NCBI GenBank assembly: GCA_028015205.1
Contig: CM051513.1
Location: 44,520,841 to 44,584,840 of the forward strand
Direction of reading: 5' to 3'
DNA length: 64,000 nucleotides
Origin: Mytilisepta virgata
Lineage: Eukaryota > Mollusca > Bivalvia > Mytilida > Mytilidae
Shown here piece by piece: positions 55,034-64,000 of the stretch. The notes below the pieces were generated by a model. That model ran no database searches. It was not told the origin of the DNA and was given only the letters and a program-made list of their open reading frames with translations. The position numbers and the translations under genes are program-made. Numbering within the stretch: the stretch's first letter is position 1; the number at the start of each line of letters is the position of its first letter.

Positions 55034-55343
55034 CCTTCAACAATATCTGTAATAAGTTTAAATTTCCAATCTTCTAAAGTTAACTCAGACCTGTCATACG
55101 ACTGCTTCAACTCTCGGAATGGACTGAAACCAAACTTGAACAACAAGACATATATCCGACTTCTTTTCGATGCAAACAAAACGAAATAATGTAATTGTTT
55201 CACTTTATTACTCATATTTCATCATAAATATATTTGTGACAAAAAAAAATTAAAAATAAAACACCCTGAGGCTTGTATGGACTCTTTATTCAATAAAGGT
55301 GTCTATTTTTTTTTAAACCTTATATTCACAAAATACATAAACA
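55034..55343. other. Nothing firmly recognised
   Basis: A minus-strand 61-codon frame (55030-55215) directly precedes the BIR ORF and could be a 5' exon or leader; no similarity recognised. Confidence 0.35.
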
Positions 55344-55360
55344 CCCCCCCCCCCCCCCCC
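55344..55360. repeat. C17 homopolymer tract
   Basis: Seventeen consecutive C (G17 on the minus strand). Could form a G-quadruplex on the minus strand or be a sequencing/assembly length artefact. Confidence 0.95.
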
Positions 55361-57256
55361 AAAATCACTGACTGGAGCCTTCTCTGCTCTAGGAGAAAAA
55401 AAAACGTTTTTTATATAACCTAATTATTTTAATCTATAACTGACCGATATATCATAGATAACCCTGGAGCACTACAGGTAAATCACCGTGCTCCACCTTC
55501 TCCAGTGGCTGCTTATCATCATTATATACAGTGCTACAACTGCTATAGTGGCTGCTTATCATCATTATAACACTACAAGAAGAAGGGAAACAGATTTAAT
55601 TTAATTAGGTATTTTGCGATACATTTTATTAAATTGTAGTGGCGCTAGCGGCATGTATAAATAGCGAGTAGTATAAAATATCGCCACGCGAGATAAAGCA
55701 AGAAAATACGAGATTCGTATCCTTCTACTATTCAAATCCTTGCCCTTTATTGATATTGATATATAGAACGCTTTTAAGACAAGTGTGAAAATAAGTCATA
55801 TTGTTAAATGTGGTCATAATATATCATAAAAAAGCTAATTTTGTATTTCGTCCGAGCATGAAGTAGCTCTGTTTGTCACCAAAGTTATATATATGTTTTG
55901 ATACTGGTTAATGAAATCATAGCAGTTGTGTATTGGTATGTGATTAATGCATTAAACCCCAAGAACAAAGCTGTCAGCCTCCAAGTTTTATCACAAGTTT
56001 ACTGGCTCCAGCTGATAGTGAAAGTGTGGTAACGCAATAACTGTCTTGTTAGATGTTATTATTGGCAGTCATTTAGGTACAGCTAGAAGGTGAATGTTAC
56101 CAAAACAAAAGCGTACAAAGTTTCAAAAAAGAGAATTAATATAATAAGTCTGATGGTAGTTTTTTTAAGACTATTAAATAGTATATACATGAACTACTGT
56201 TAATTGAGAATTGTTTTATGTTTGCAGAGTTTAACAAACGGAAACCTGTGAATAAGATTAAAAGAAAGCGTGTAAAAGACGCAGTTAATCGATATTCGAT
56301 GTTCTCGGTTTTTATCTACTGATTTAACGAACGTAAAGAAGTAAAACATGTGAAAATGGCAGTCGTCGTCTGTACTTCTTAAAATAAACCAAAAAATAAA
56401 GGAAAGGTCTTTGTGAAACTGCAGCTAAATTGCCAATCACCCATTGAATTTTCATACTACTCATCTGGTATTAACGGCAAACATGATCTCTGCTGCTATT
56501 GTAAGGTTGAAGGTGTACAGCAGGATAAAGAGTTAAAAAAAACAATTCAGAGTTGTCCTACCAGTGTGTCAAACTGGTCTTGACAATCACAAACCCATAC
56601 TGAAGAGAAATCCAATCAAGAAATGAACTGTCTCTGAAATTATATGAACAAAAATGTTGATTTTTTATTCTAGTCTCTGACAGTGTTTATATATGTTGTG
56701 TATAAGTCTACACATTATAAATAAAGTTCAGTTTATTGTTGAGTGATTTAATTCTATAAAGTATAGACTAATTTATACAGGTCTTAAATTCATGGCTTTT
56801 GATTGTCTCTGCAAAGGTTTGACGGGAAAAAAAGATATACTCAGTGTTTTAATATCTTCATGCAAATTCTGATAAAAAAAAGAATTTGCCTACTAGTCAT
56901 CATGGGTCGGGTTTGGGCAAACTGAAATATTTTTAATTGTAGCCTGAGCACTGGTTAATTTCATGAAATCTGCATATAGTGCATTTAGAGTTGGTATCTT
57001 AATTGTTATTTTGGCGTTGAATATAACAGATAAATGTTTTAGGCAGCCAAATAGGTATTTCAGATAATTTATTTTCGAACTTCTCAGAGTTTACAGTATT
57101 GTGTGAAGGAAGTTAACTTGACTACAAAGTGTATTTCAAATATTCGTAACGTTGTGGGTTATTATGTTCTATCAATAAACAAAGAAGACAAAAATGTGCT
57201 TAAAATACTATAATTATACTAATAAACTATACAAAAAGATTTAAAACTATCACAGT
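55361..57256. other. AT-rich, nothing recognised
   Basis: No supported gene. TTTTGATACTGGTTAATGAAATCA at 55897-55920 also occurs (reverse) next to the SINE at 38.04 kb. TATCGCCACGCGAGATA at 55679 faintly resembles the transposon minisatellite unit. Confidence 0.4.
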
Positions 57257-58326
57257 TTACTCATCGTCATCTAAATCCTCATTATCACTATCATTTTGGT
57301 CTATTTGTACATTTTCAACATCATCAGGCTCAAAAAGAATTTGGCCATTGCGTTCATGATATAACAAATTTACAAAATTATTCCGTAATTCACCAACAAA
57401 AGTATATAGTTTTGGTGTCAACACCCGATATCCAGATTGTCGAAGTGGATGGTCATGTTGAACATGATGTTGTACTGACGAAGCAGGTCTATCGACGTGT
57501 TCATTCCAATATAATATTGCTATTCCCAATTTAATTTCATACATTATACTGTGATAATGTAACCTTTTATCCACATGTTCCAAAATTATGAGTGTCACGA
57601 CAATGTGTATACTTTCTGGATGCTTGTAAATGTAAAGGGATCTTATAGTGTTCCTTAGTAACAACTCAGCTGTTGGATCCCGAATAATGTCCCATAACGG
57701 CACATAGTTGTTCTGTCTACACATAGAAGTTTGATGACAGTTTCGATGATCGTGTTTGTAATGGTCCACAATGGAATCAAGTGTACGCACTTATTGATCA
57801 GCATTTCCATTACAGTTCTTCATTGGCCAATAAACATGAGTGTTAACACCGGCAGACCTGTCTCTTAGTTCAGGATGCCATGTCCTTCCACTGTTTTTCC
57901 TAGTTCCCTTTGTAATCTTAGCCATATTCCTGCACACTTCCTTGGCACAATGCAAGTGTTATATTACTCTAATACATCTGGTTGGGTTTGCGTCAAATAT
58001 TTACTCACAGATGCATTTCTATCATGTGAATGCACATTCACTTTTACACTTTTCCTTTGGAAATCTTTATATAACTTTTCTGTTCCGTCAGTTTCATGTC
58101 TCTGGGAACTCCTTTCCTGATTTTTAGTAACATGACTATATCCTATTACTTTGTGAGTGAGGTTTCCCAGTGCAATGACATCAGTATGAAAACTTCTTCC
58201 TTGAAGCATGTCTTGCATCGGTATGTTAATTTCATCGTCACTGTAAGAGTTTTTATCCTTTTCCTCTTCCAAAGCATCGTCAATGCCTTTGTCACGCAGT
58301 GATATCACCACCTGTCTGTGCGTCAA
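57257..58326 (-). pseudogene. DDE-type transposase relic, superfamily not identified
   Basis: Minus strand in three pieces: 58326-57964 (HTDVIALGNLTHKVIGYSHV, ETDGTEKLYKDF, HSHDRNASVSKYL), a linker in another frame (HCAKEVCRNMAKITKGT, VYWPMKNCNGNADQ), a stop near 57790, and 57790-57257 (HYKHDHRNCHQTSMC, IIRDPTAELLLRNTIRSLYIY, DKRLHYHSIMYEIKLGIAIL, YWNEHVDRPASS, acidic end). Order and motifs match a family of mollusc/cnidarian transposases with Cys/His motifs. A segment around ILEHVDKR looks deleted (part of the expected VESFNN block). At least one frameshift and one stop; inactive. Confidence 0.5.
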
Positions 58327-60700
58327 TTTTTTTTTTCACGGAATCGTTTCAGAGCAAATCCAATATTAGCAAAAGTACTAAATCGTCCGAATTGGGCAGG
58401 AAGCATCCGAGCGCAGAGATATGAATGAATCAACTTATAATTCACTGTAAAATCCTGTCTTAGTGCAGAGGAGGAATGGCAGAAAATCGGAAAGATTTGC
58501 ACTGGTTTTACAACTTGTCTGGCAACAAAAAGATCTTGGTCATCCTATCCACTCTGATTATTTTGGTTCATTCTTTCTTCTGGTTTTTTAATTTAATAGT
58601 TCTGGTTGTAAAAGTCCATCAAAATGTTCAAAATGTCCATATTACATTTGACTTTAATTTTCTTCGTTATGTCCTCATATTTTTCATCAAATGTTAACTT
58701 CTGCGATTCGGTGTCAAAATTATAATCTATTGATCTCCGAGGTTTTCTAACATATTAGTATGCCTTCAATTCTCCATTTGAAAGTCTCTTTCGATTTAAA
58801 TACTCCATATTTATAATATTACTTAGTACATTCATATTGGTAGCTATCTTGGTCCGTGTTGAATACAGCAATAAAACACTGTTTGATTTGAAATTGAAAG
58901 AATATAGGCGCATCAATAAGCAAACCAATGAAATTCAAAGTTTAAAAATCACACGACTTTAGTGAATGATATGGACCAATCAAATTAGATTTAAATTTGA
59001 ATAGTAGGGGCAAAAATTAATAGACCAATCAAATTAATAGACCAATCAAATTCAAACTACCTAGACCACCCGGGCACCGAGGCCCCAACAGAGTAATTGA
59101 AATATGGATTTAATGTGAAACAAGTTTCAGAAGGTGAAGGTTATGGCTTGAATTTGCAGATAAAAACTTTTTTTTTTTATTTTGTCATGATTCTTTGCAA
59201 ATATTTTATCCCCCAAAAAAAATTTGCTACTCTAGACTGATATTTTAAGCCATTGATGAGAGAACCTGACATTCATGCATAATATTTCTCTCAACCGGTT
59301 TTACATGTTTGTTTAATTTAACCAATTAGGTTATTGTGGTTTCACACAAAGTTGTGATAATAATGTTTATATAGCAAAATCTTTCAATAAGTATGAGATT
59401 TGTTTTGGTGGTTTATAGCAGTGTAAATGTATTAAAGGTTTATCAGCCTATCTCTGCATATTAAATAGACATTAAATTCAAAGTTTGTATTGTTATACAT
59501 AATAGTGCAAGAACTTTAGTTACATCTCATTTCCTTAAACGTTTGAGCTATGCTGTCATGGAAAAACGTGTGGTGCAAGACTTAGCAGACTTGATAAATG
59601 AGACATCAATCACAACCTCCATTCGAAATTAGATCACACAAAGACTCCACCACACCATACGACCCAAGTTCAACATGTGAACGAAGGTTCACATTGTATG
59701 ACAATTTGTGTACTTCTATCATCTTAAAAGTTTAAGCCACTTGATATCTGTGAAATAAGGAGATATGGGGTAAATGCAAATGATACATCAATCACAATTT
59801 CCAGTTGATGAAAAAAAGTCACATCAAGATGTATGGCAAATAGTGTACATTTATCATCTAGTTATATAATAAAACATTGACAATAACATATCAACACAAA
59901 TAAACAAACATCAGAGAAAGAAAACTTTTACAAGAACAATTCTGTTAAAACTCAGAACTTCCTATGGGAGAAGAGTTTCTTTTTCACATTAAGGGTTCCA
60001 AAATGACTTCAAGATGAGGAGAAACCATAGAATGAATCCTTCCACCCTATCCTTTTTTTATTTACTTCTTTAATAAGAAAATTATTAGTGCTGTTAGGCT
60101 TATTGGAGTAGTAACAAAGTATACTGTATGTGCTGTACAGTATGACAAAGTATGCTGTTAGCTAGTTAAAACAGTAACGATGCTATCAGTTTTAACCAAT
60201 TATACTGTGTATACTGTACAGTATGCTTTTAGCTTATTAACACAGTTCTCAAATATCTCCGGATGTGCCACCCTGAATCATTTTGCATCATCAGCAGCAT
60301 CCATCTTGACAATATTCCTTAACAAATTTGAGTTTTTAAAAGTCTTAACAAGTAGAAAAGAATGGCACCGTCCCAGGTACTGAAAAGTTGGGCATTGGTT
60401 TCAACATTTTAGCGTTAGTTTAACCACGCGGCTACACCTCATGTTTTATATCTTGACCTAATGACGTCGTAGAACAATTGCTTTGTTAATTGTGACGCCA
60501 TTCTTTTTCTTTCGTACTTAAATATTAAAAAAAAAATTATTTTGATTAATTATTTTTAGTGAAGTTATTTAGTGTATAATTGTATTTCATATGTGTGTTG
60601 TGTTTATTTAATTTGTATGCCATCTTATATGCTGATAAAGTAATTATATTATATATTTTTTTACGTTTAGATTCAATCCTAAACAAAACACAAAAGTAGT
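58327..60700. other. AT-rich; only a SINE-head fragment
   Basis: CTACCTAGACCACCCGGGCACCGAGGCCCC at 59059-59088 is the reverse complement of the same tRNA-like A-box head as the SINE at 22.9 kb, so a truncated SINE fragment. Short ORFs elsewhere (58476-58697, 60180-60383) are unsupported. A gene for a small RNA was not seen. Confidence 0.45.
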
Positions 60701-60703
60701 GAA

Positions 60704-60859
60704 GATGGACGAAAGACTAACCAAAACAGAAAACAGAAGTGAAGATCAGAGAAGGTAATAATTATTTGATAACATGTTATTAACAAATTTCTTATTTATG
60801 ATTCAAAACAATTGCTAGTGATCCTATTGATTTTAACCTCTATATTGACAAACTATATT

Positions 60860-60915
<56 letters not shown>

Positions 60916-61173
60916 AAAGGGACTAGTCAAAAAATCTATATTAATTTATTCTGTAAAGCTAATTGCTTTTTTGTTTTATATTTTCAGACCGTCGGAAATT
61001 GACATTTAAAGTAGTCTTCAGGACATTGTTACTAAAAGGATTGAGAATTTAAGTGTTAAAACATTATATGACTTGCACGTTATTAGACTCAAAGAAGAAA
61101 AACTTCGAGAAGAAATTTAATTCAAAAGACAGGTAAAAGCGTATCTTTTGAGAGAAGAAATGGAAAACCAATG
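60704..61173 (+). pseudogene. Possible two-exon small gene relic
   Basis: Exon 1 has ATG at 60704 (MDERLTKTENRSEDQR), with donor GTAATA at 60757. Exon 2 after TTTTCAG at 60987 continues in frame (PSEIDI) to a stop, then LQDIVTKRIENLSVKTLYDLH and REEI, another stop, and ends MENQ. Two in-frame TAA stops suggest a pseudogene. Not recognised; a (TA)n tract fills the intron. Confidence 0.3.
60857..60912. repeat. (TA)n microsatellite, about 56 bp
   Basis: Almost uninterrupted TA repeat inside the putative intron 60757-60987. Confidence 0.95.
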
Positions 61174-61458
61174 AGGCCGCCCCTCGGAAATTGTGATGTT
61201 TTGGGAGAATTCTATGGAACAAAATGTGGCCACGAATGGATACAAATTCTAGGAGGATGCTTTGAAATTTTGAGGAAATGCGGTGTGTGTTTATTATGTG
61301 TCAAATAGAATAAATGAGGCCGCCCCTTGTAAAATTGTGATGACGTTTAAGATCTATGGAAAAAATGAGGCCACGAATAGTTAAAAATTCTAGGACGATA
61401 CTTCAAATGTGGTGTGTATGTGTGTGTGTTTATTATGTGTCATTTTATTTATATGTTA
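61172..61458. repeat. Two tandem ~143-bp units
   Basis: Units start at 61172 and 61315 with ATGAGGCCGCCCCT. Shared blocks are TTGTGATG, GGCCACGAAT and GTTTATTATGTGTCA. The second unit is degenerate. Confidence 0.75.
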
Positions 61459-61680
61459 AGCAAATAGAATAAGAATTTTAAAATTGAAAGTTTAAGAGTT
61501 TTTATTTGTATGATACATAGTCAAGTTTTATTGAATATTCTTGACACGATACAAAACAAGGAATTCACACACACAGAGAAATACATACATTGATTTCACA
61601 AAATCTGGAGGAAAATACATAAATATATACATTTACAGTTTGTTAAAAAGGAAATTATTTTATTTCACTGTCATCGTCTT

Positions 61681-62130
61681 TCAACTTGTCTGATACATAG
61701 TCCTTGTTATGTGTTGTATGATAGATGTTAGGTAGTTCCACTGGCTCCATGATAATGATATTCCTTTAATAGTTGGTTTGTTGGCCAGGAATTGGCGAAT
61801 GTCTACGATTGTTCTACTGTTATATTCACAAACAGTTAAGATGAATTCACCAGGCAGACGAAAATGTTTGATATAAGAACACAATGACTGGTTAAAATTA
61901 AGATTTTTCTCAGTTGTAATGTAGTTAGATATGTTTGTGTTTTGTTTGGATGTTATATATAAACTACTAGTTATCCATAAAGTAGAGGCTGTAAAGATCA
62001 ATATCACTATTACTCCACTCCATTTCAGTACGTTTATATGAATTTTGTATTGATAGTACATGTCCGACAAACTAGATGTGATGCTTTTCCCAGGTAAAGA
62101 GGAAATAGAATTGATTCGTGTATGGGACAT
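61681..62130 (-). CDS. PC4/SUB1-like domain protein with a membrane segment (149 aa)
   Basis: Residues ~38-58 form a hydrophobic segment (VIVILIFTASTLWITSSLYI). Residues ~90-145 (HFRLPGEFILTVCEYNSRTIVDIRQF...KGISLSWSQWNYLTSII) match the core pattern of the PC4/SUB1 single-strand DNA-binding domain (DIR.. then KGI.L...QW..L). PC4 normally acts in nuclear transcription, so the membrane segment is odd; it could be an unrelated exon or leader. I recall PC4-like segments in ORFs of mollusc mobile elements. The frame is intact; no neighbour explains it. Confidence 0.45.
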   Translation of the reverse strand: MSHTRINSISSLPGKSITSSLSDMYYQYKIHINVLKWSGVIVILIFTASTLWITSSLYITSKQNTNISNYITTEKNLNFNQSLCSYIKHFRLPGEFILTVCEYNSRTIVDIRQFLANKPTIKGISLSWSQWNYLTSIIQHITRTMYQTS

Positions 62131-63280
62131 GATTGACGTAAAATATATCTAACTGAATTACAACCTTTTCCCTTTCAATTCATAAATGTATATAGACTTA
62201 CCCATTAATTACAACAATATTAAAAGACAGTAAAATGCCATTTGTGTATTGGTTGATTGCTTTTTCATCCATGAGTGATTACTACAACTGTAAAAATCAA
62301 TGATTTTTGGATTTATTTTCAAATGGACCACTATCCAAATTAAAGGTATATAGAAGGAAATGTACATGGGGGTTAAATCATATTTAGGTTAAGTACATAT
62401 CAGATACATGTATCCCCTCAGGTATTGTCTATATAATGGATCTATGAGGGTTATAATCTGAAAATTGAATGTGAATGACCTTGTAGGGGTTATATAAAGG
62501 CCACCCCCATGTCGGGTTATAGAAAGGTCAGCCATCAGGTACAGGTTATGTAATGCTGACCAAAACTTGGGGGTTATAATCTATCGTTAGGGGGTACAGA
62601 ACCCCCTGTAGTAGTGAGGACCTTTCACAGGGATGATTCTACCATTCCTGTAGGGCCGCTTGGTGGTCCCAAAAATTGCTGGCGGCCCTGAAAAAATTGT
62701 GACAAAATTATAATTCCCCTAAGAAAATTATCAGTATTTCAGGAAATTCTTAGCGGTCAGAAATTGGCTTGTAATTAGAAGCGCAAATTCTTGATCACTT
62801 GAGCGCTTTAATCGTGTTATGAGGCACTGCAGTTTAAGGAGTTTAATAACGTAGATTTTGAACAGTAAACAAACGGTAAGGACTTTATTGAATCCCAACA
62901 GGAAAATTTTAACTTGTAAATACTTCTTGTCTATGTATTGTAGAAGCGTAAATTGATCGTGCATTAATGCACACTGACAGTGTTCTGCAGAATTTCCCGT
63001 TCTGATTATTAATTTCATAGTAGTTAGCTGACATCACAATTATGACAGTCTTTTGCAGTTTAAAGAATTTTTTATTCTAAATATTTTGAAAAAGTTCATA
63101 GTTAGCTGACAAAACTATACATTTTAACAGGAATACAAAAAGAGCAACATTTTTCAAAATATAATTCAAATCTTAATAGTACCATGATTGTTGTTTATTA
63201 TCTTGCTGCTGTCGGTTCACAATTTTTCCCAATTTTCTGGAAAATTCCGAATTTGATAGTTTGGGGACCCATTTAAAAAC
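62131..63280. other. AT-rich, nothing recognised
   Basis: A GGGTTATA motif recurs irregularly at 62365-62575. ORF 62731-63018 (minus) has no support. Confidence 0.4.
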
Positions 63281-63727
63281 ATGTGGAATCATCCGTTTCA
63301 TCATGTTTCAGATGAAAGGATTGGTAGTGTGTTGGAAAACGAAACTGCAAAAATGATGGCAAATAAAAATTTCAAAAAACCTGGGGACGTTTGTAAAAGA
63401 CTAAAATACAAACCAAACACAGAAGCCAGAGAAGAGGCGAGAAGGAAAAGGCAGGAATTAGCAAGAACACTCAAGGACAAAGTGCCGTTTCCGAATACAG
63501 AGGGCGCGGTAATGGTGCCACGGGACCATGAGGCGCGTATTTTTAAAATGCCGGACAGAAAAGGTGTTACTGTTAAAGAAGCCTGGGTGATAATAGACTT
63601 GTTCGTGACTCTAGTCTTTATTGAATTGTATACTGTTGGGAAGTTTTTATTTATGTTATTTTTCTTTAAGTACATTGATTTAGTGCTAATTTATTTCTGT
63701 TTAGTCATGGTGCTCCATCGTTTATAA
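63281..63727 (+). CDS. Hypothetical basic protein with C-terminal hydrophobic segments (148 aa) or exon
   Basis: Starts MWNHPFHHVSDERIGS; a Lys/Arg-rich helix-like middle (EEARRKRQELARTLKDK), then PFPNTEGAVMVPRDHE; the last ~45 residues are very hydrophobic and are probably read-through past a splice donor or untranslated sequence. ATGTTTCAG just before 63311 could be a splice acceptor, in which case this is an internal exon. Codon use of 63311-63590 looks coding. Not recognised. Confidence 0.35.
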   Translation: MWNHPFHHVSDERIGSVLENETAKMMANKNFKKPGDVCKRLKYKPNTEAREEARRKRQELARTLKDKVPFPNTEGAVMVPRDHEARIFKMPDRKGVTVKEAWVIIDLFVTLVFIELYTVGKFLFMLFFFKYIDLVLIYFCLVMVLHRL

Positions 63728-64000
63728 GAAAAAAATGTATTATTTTGCAAATACTTTTATTCTTAAAAAGGGGGGGGATGCAACGATTTCACTTTAATTA
63801 ATTACGATTATCTCTCTTTGAATCAGATATGTTTTGTTTTAAATCAACCTACAAGTTTACTTTTGATAAAGTTTTGAGAAAAAGATATATGTTGCTAATT
63901 TGACAGTAGTCGTATGATTAAATTTAAATATTTTAATGAAAGAAATGTCAATTAAAATATATCATTTTGCTAAATAAAATTAACAACACAATCCGGTATG

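Noticed and set aside
57840..58127. Plus-strand ORFs of 95 and 81 codons
   Set aside because: Antisense of the transposase relic.

Overview
This window is animal nuclear DNA. It is AT-rich, has GT-AG introns, shows no operon organisation, and is packed with transposable elements of many classes. A bivalve mollusc, most likely a mussel of the genus Mytilus, is the best guess. The reasons are a dispersed repeat flanking the LTR element at 9.8-15.2 kb that I recall as very common in Mytilus sequence, LINE/SINE tails made of TCAA repeats after a GGCGTTAAAC motif, bivalve-type tRNA-headed SINEs and Helitrons, a Polinton relic and a BIR domain. The species call is from memory and was not searched.

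Layout. 1-2995: minus-strand LINE A, intact as far as visible (ORF1 with three zinc knuckles; ORF2 endonuclease running off the window). 3008-3905: a tandem GC-richer repeat, with an inverted copy at 15670-16470. 3906-9273: plus-strand LINE B of the same family, nearly full length but broken. 9590-15490: a dispersed repeat split by a Mag-like Gypsy LTR element (LTRs 9792-10001 and 15022-15230, 5-bp target duplication), which is itself split by a small DNA transposon (10810-11593). 19.4-24.1 kb: LINE 3' ends, an inverted Penelope-like element, two Helitron-like elements and a tRNA-headed SINE. 24.1-26.1 kb: a frameshifted gene relic ending in a SET domain.

27038-35358 is the most interesting object: an 8.3-kb DNA transposon with identical terminal inverted repeats (433 and 349 bp) built from a 21-bp dyad minisatellite, flanked by AAAT on both sides. 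It carries an intact 614-residue HECT-domain protein with the catalytic cysteine position retained, and a two-exon IS3-like DDE integrase (383 residues) transcribed towards it. Both frames are open and the TIRs differ only by exactly four repeat units, so the element looks recently mobile. Inside it lie a degenerate third copy of the minisatellite, a 74-bp perfect hairpin and a 77-bp tandem repeat, plus a foldback MITE in the integrase intron.

38-64 kb: a second tRNA-headed SINE, a hammerhead-like Penelope relic, inverted-repeat elements, a three-exon KDZ/Plavaka-like transposase 3' end (43.8-46.5 kb), a minus-strand two-exon gene of unknown function (51-52.2 kb), a Polinton/Maverick relic with integrase and a BIR-domain ORF (53.1-55.0 kb), a decayed transposase (57.3-58.3 kb) and a PC4/SUB1-like membrane protein ORF (61.7-62.1 kb). 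I see no convincing ordinary host gene, tRNA gene or rRNA gene. The window reads as a nested TE landscape, and functional cooperation is visible only within individual elements: ORF1-ORF2 of the LINEs, LINE-SINE tail sharing, and integrase plus HECT protein within one transposon.
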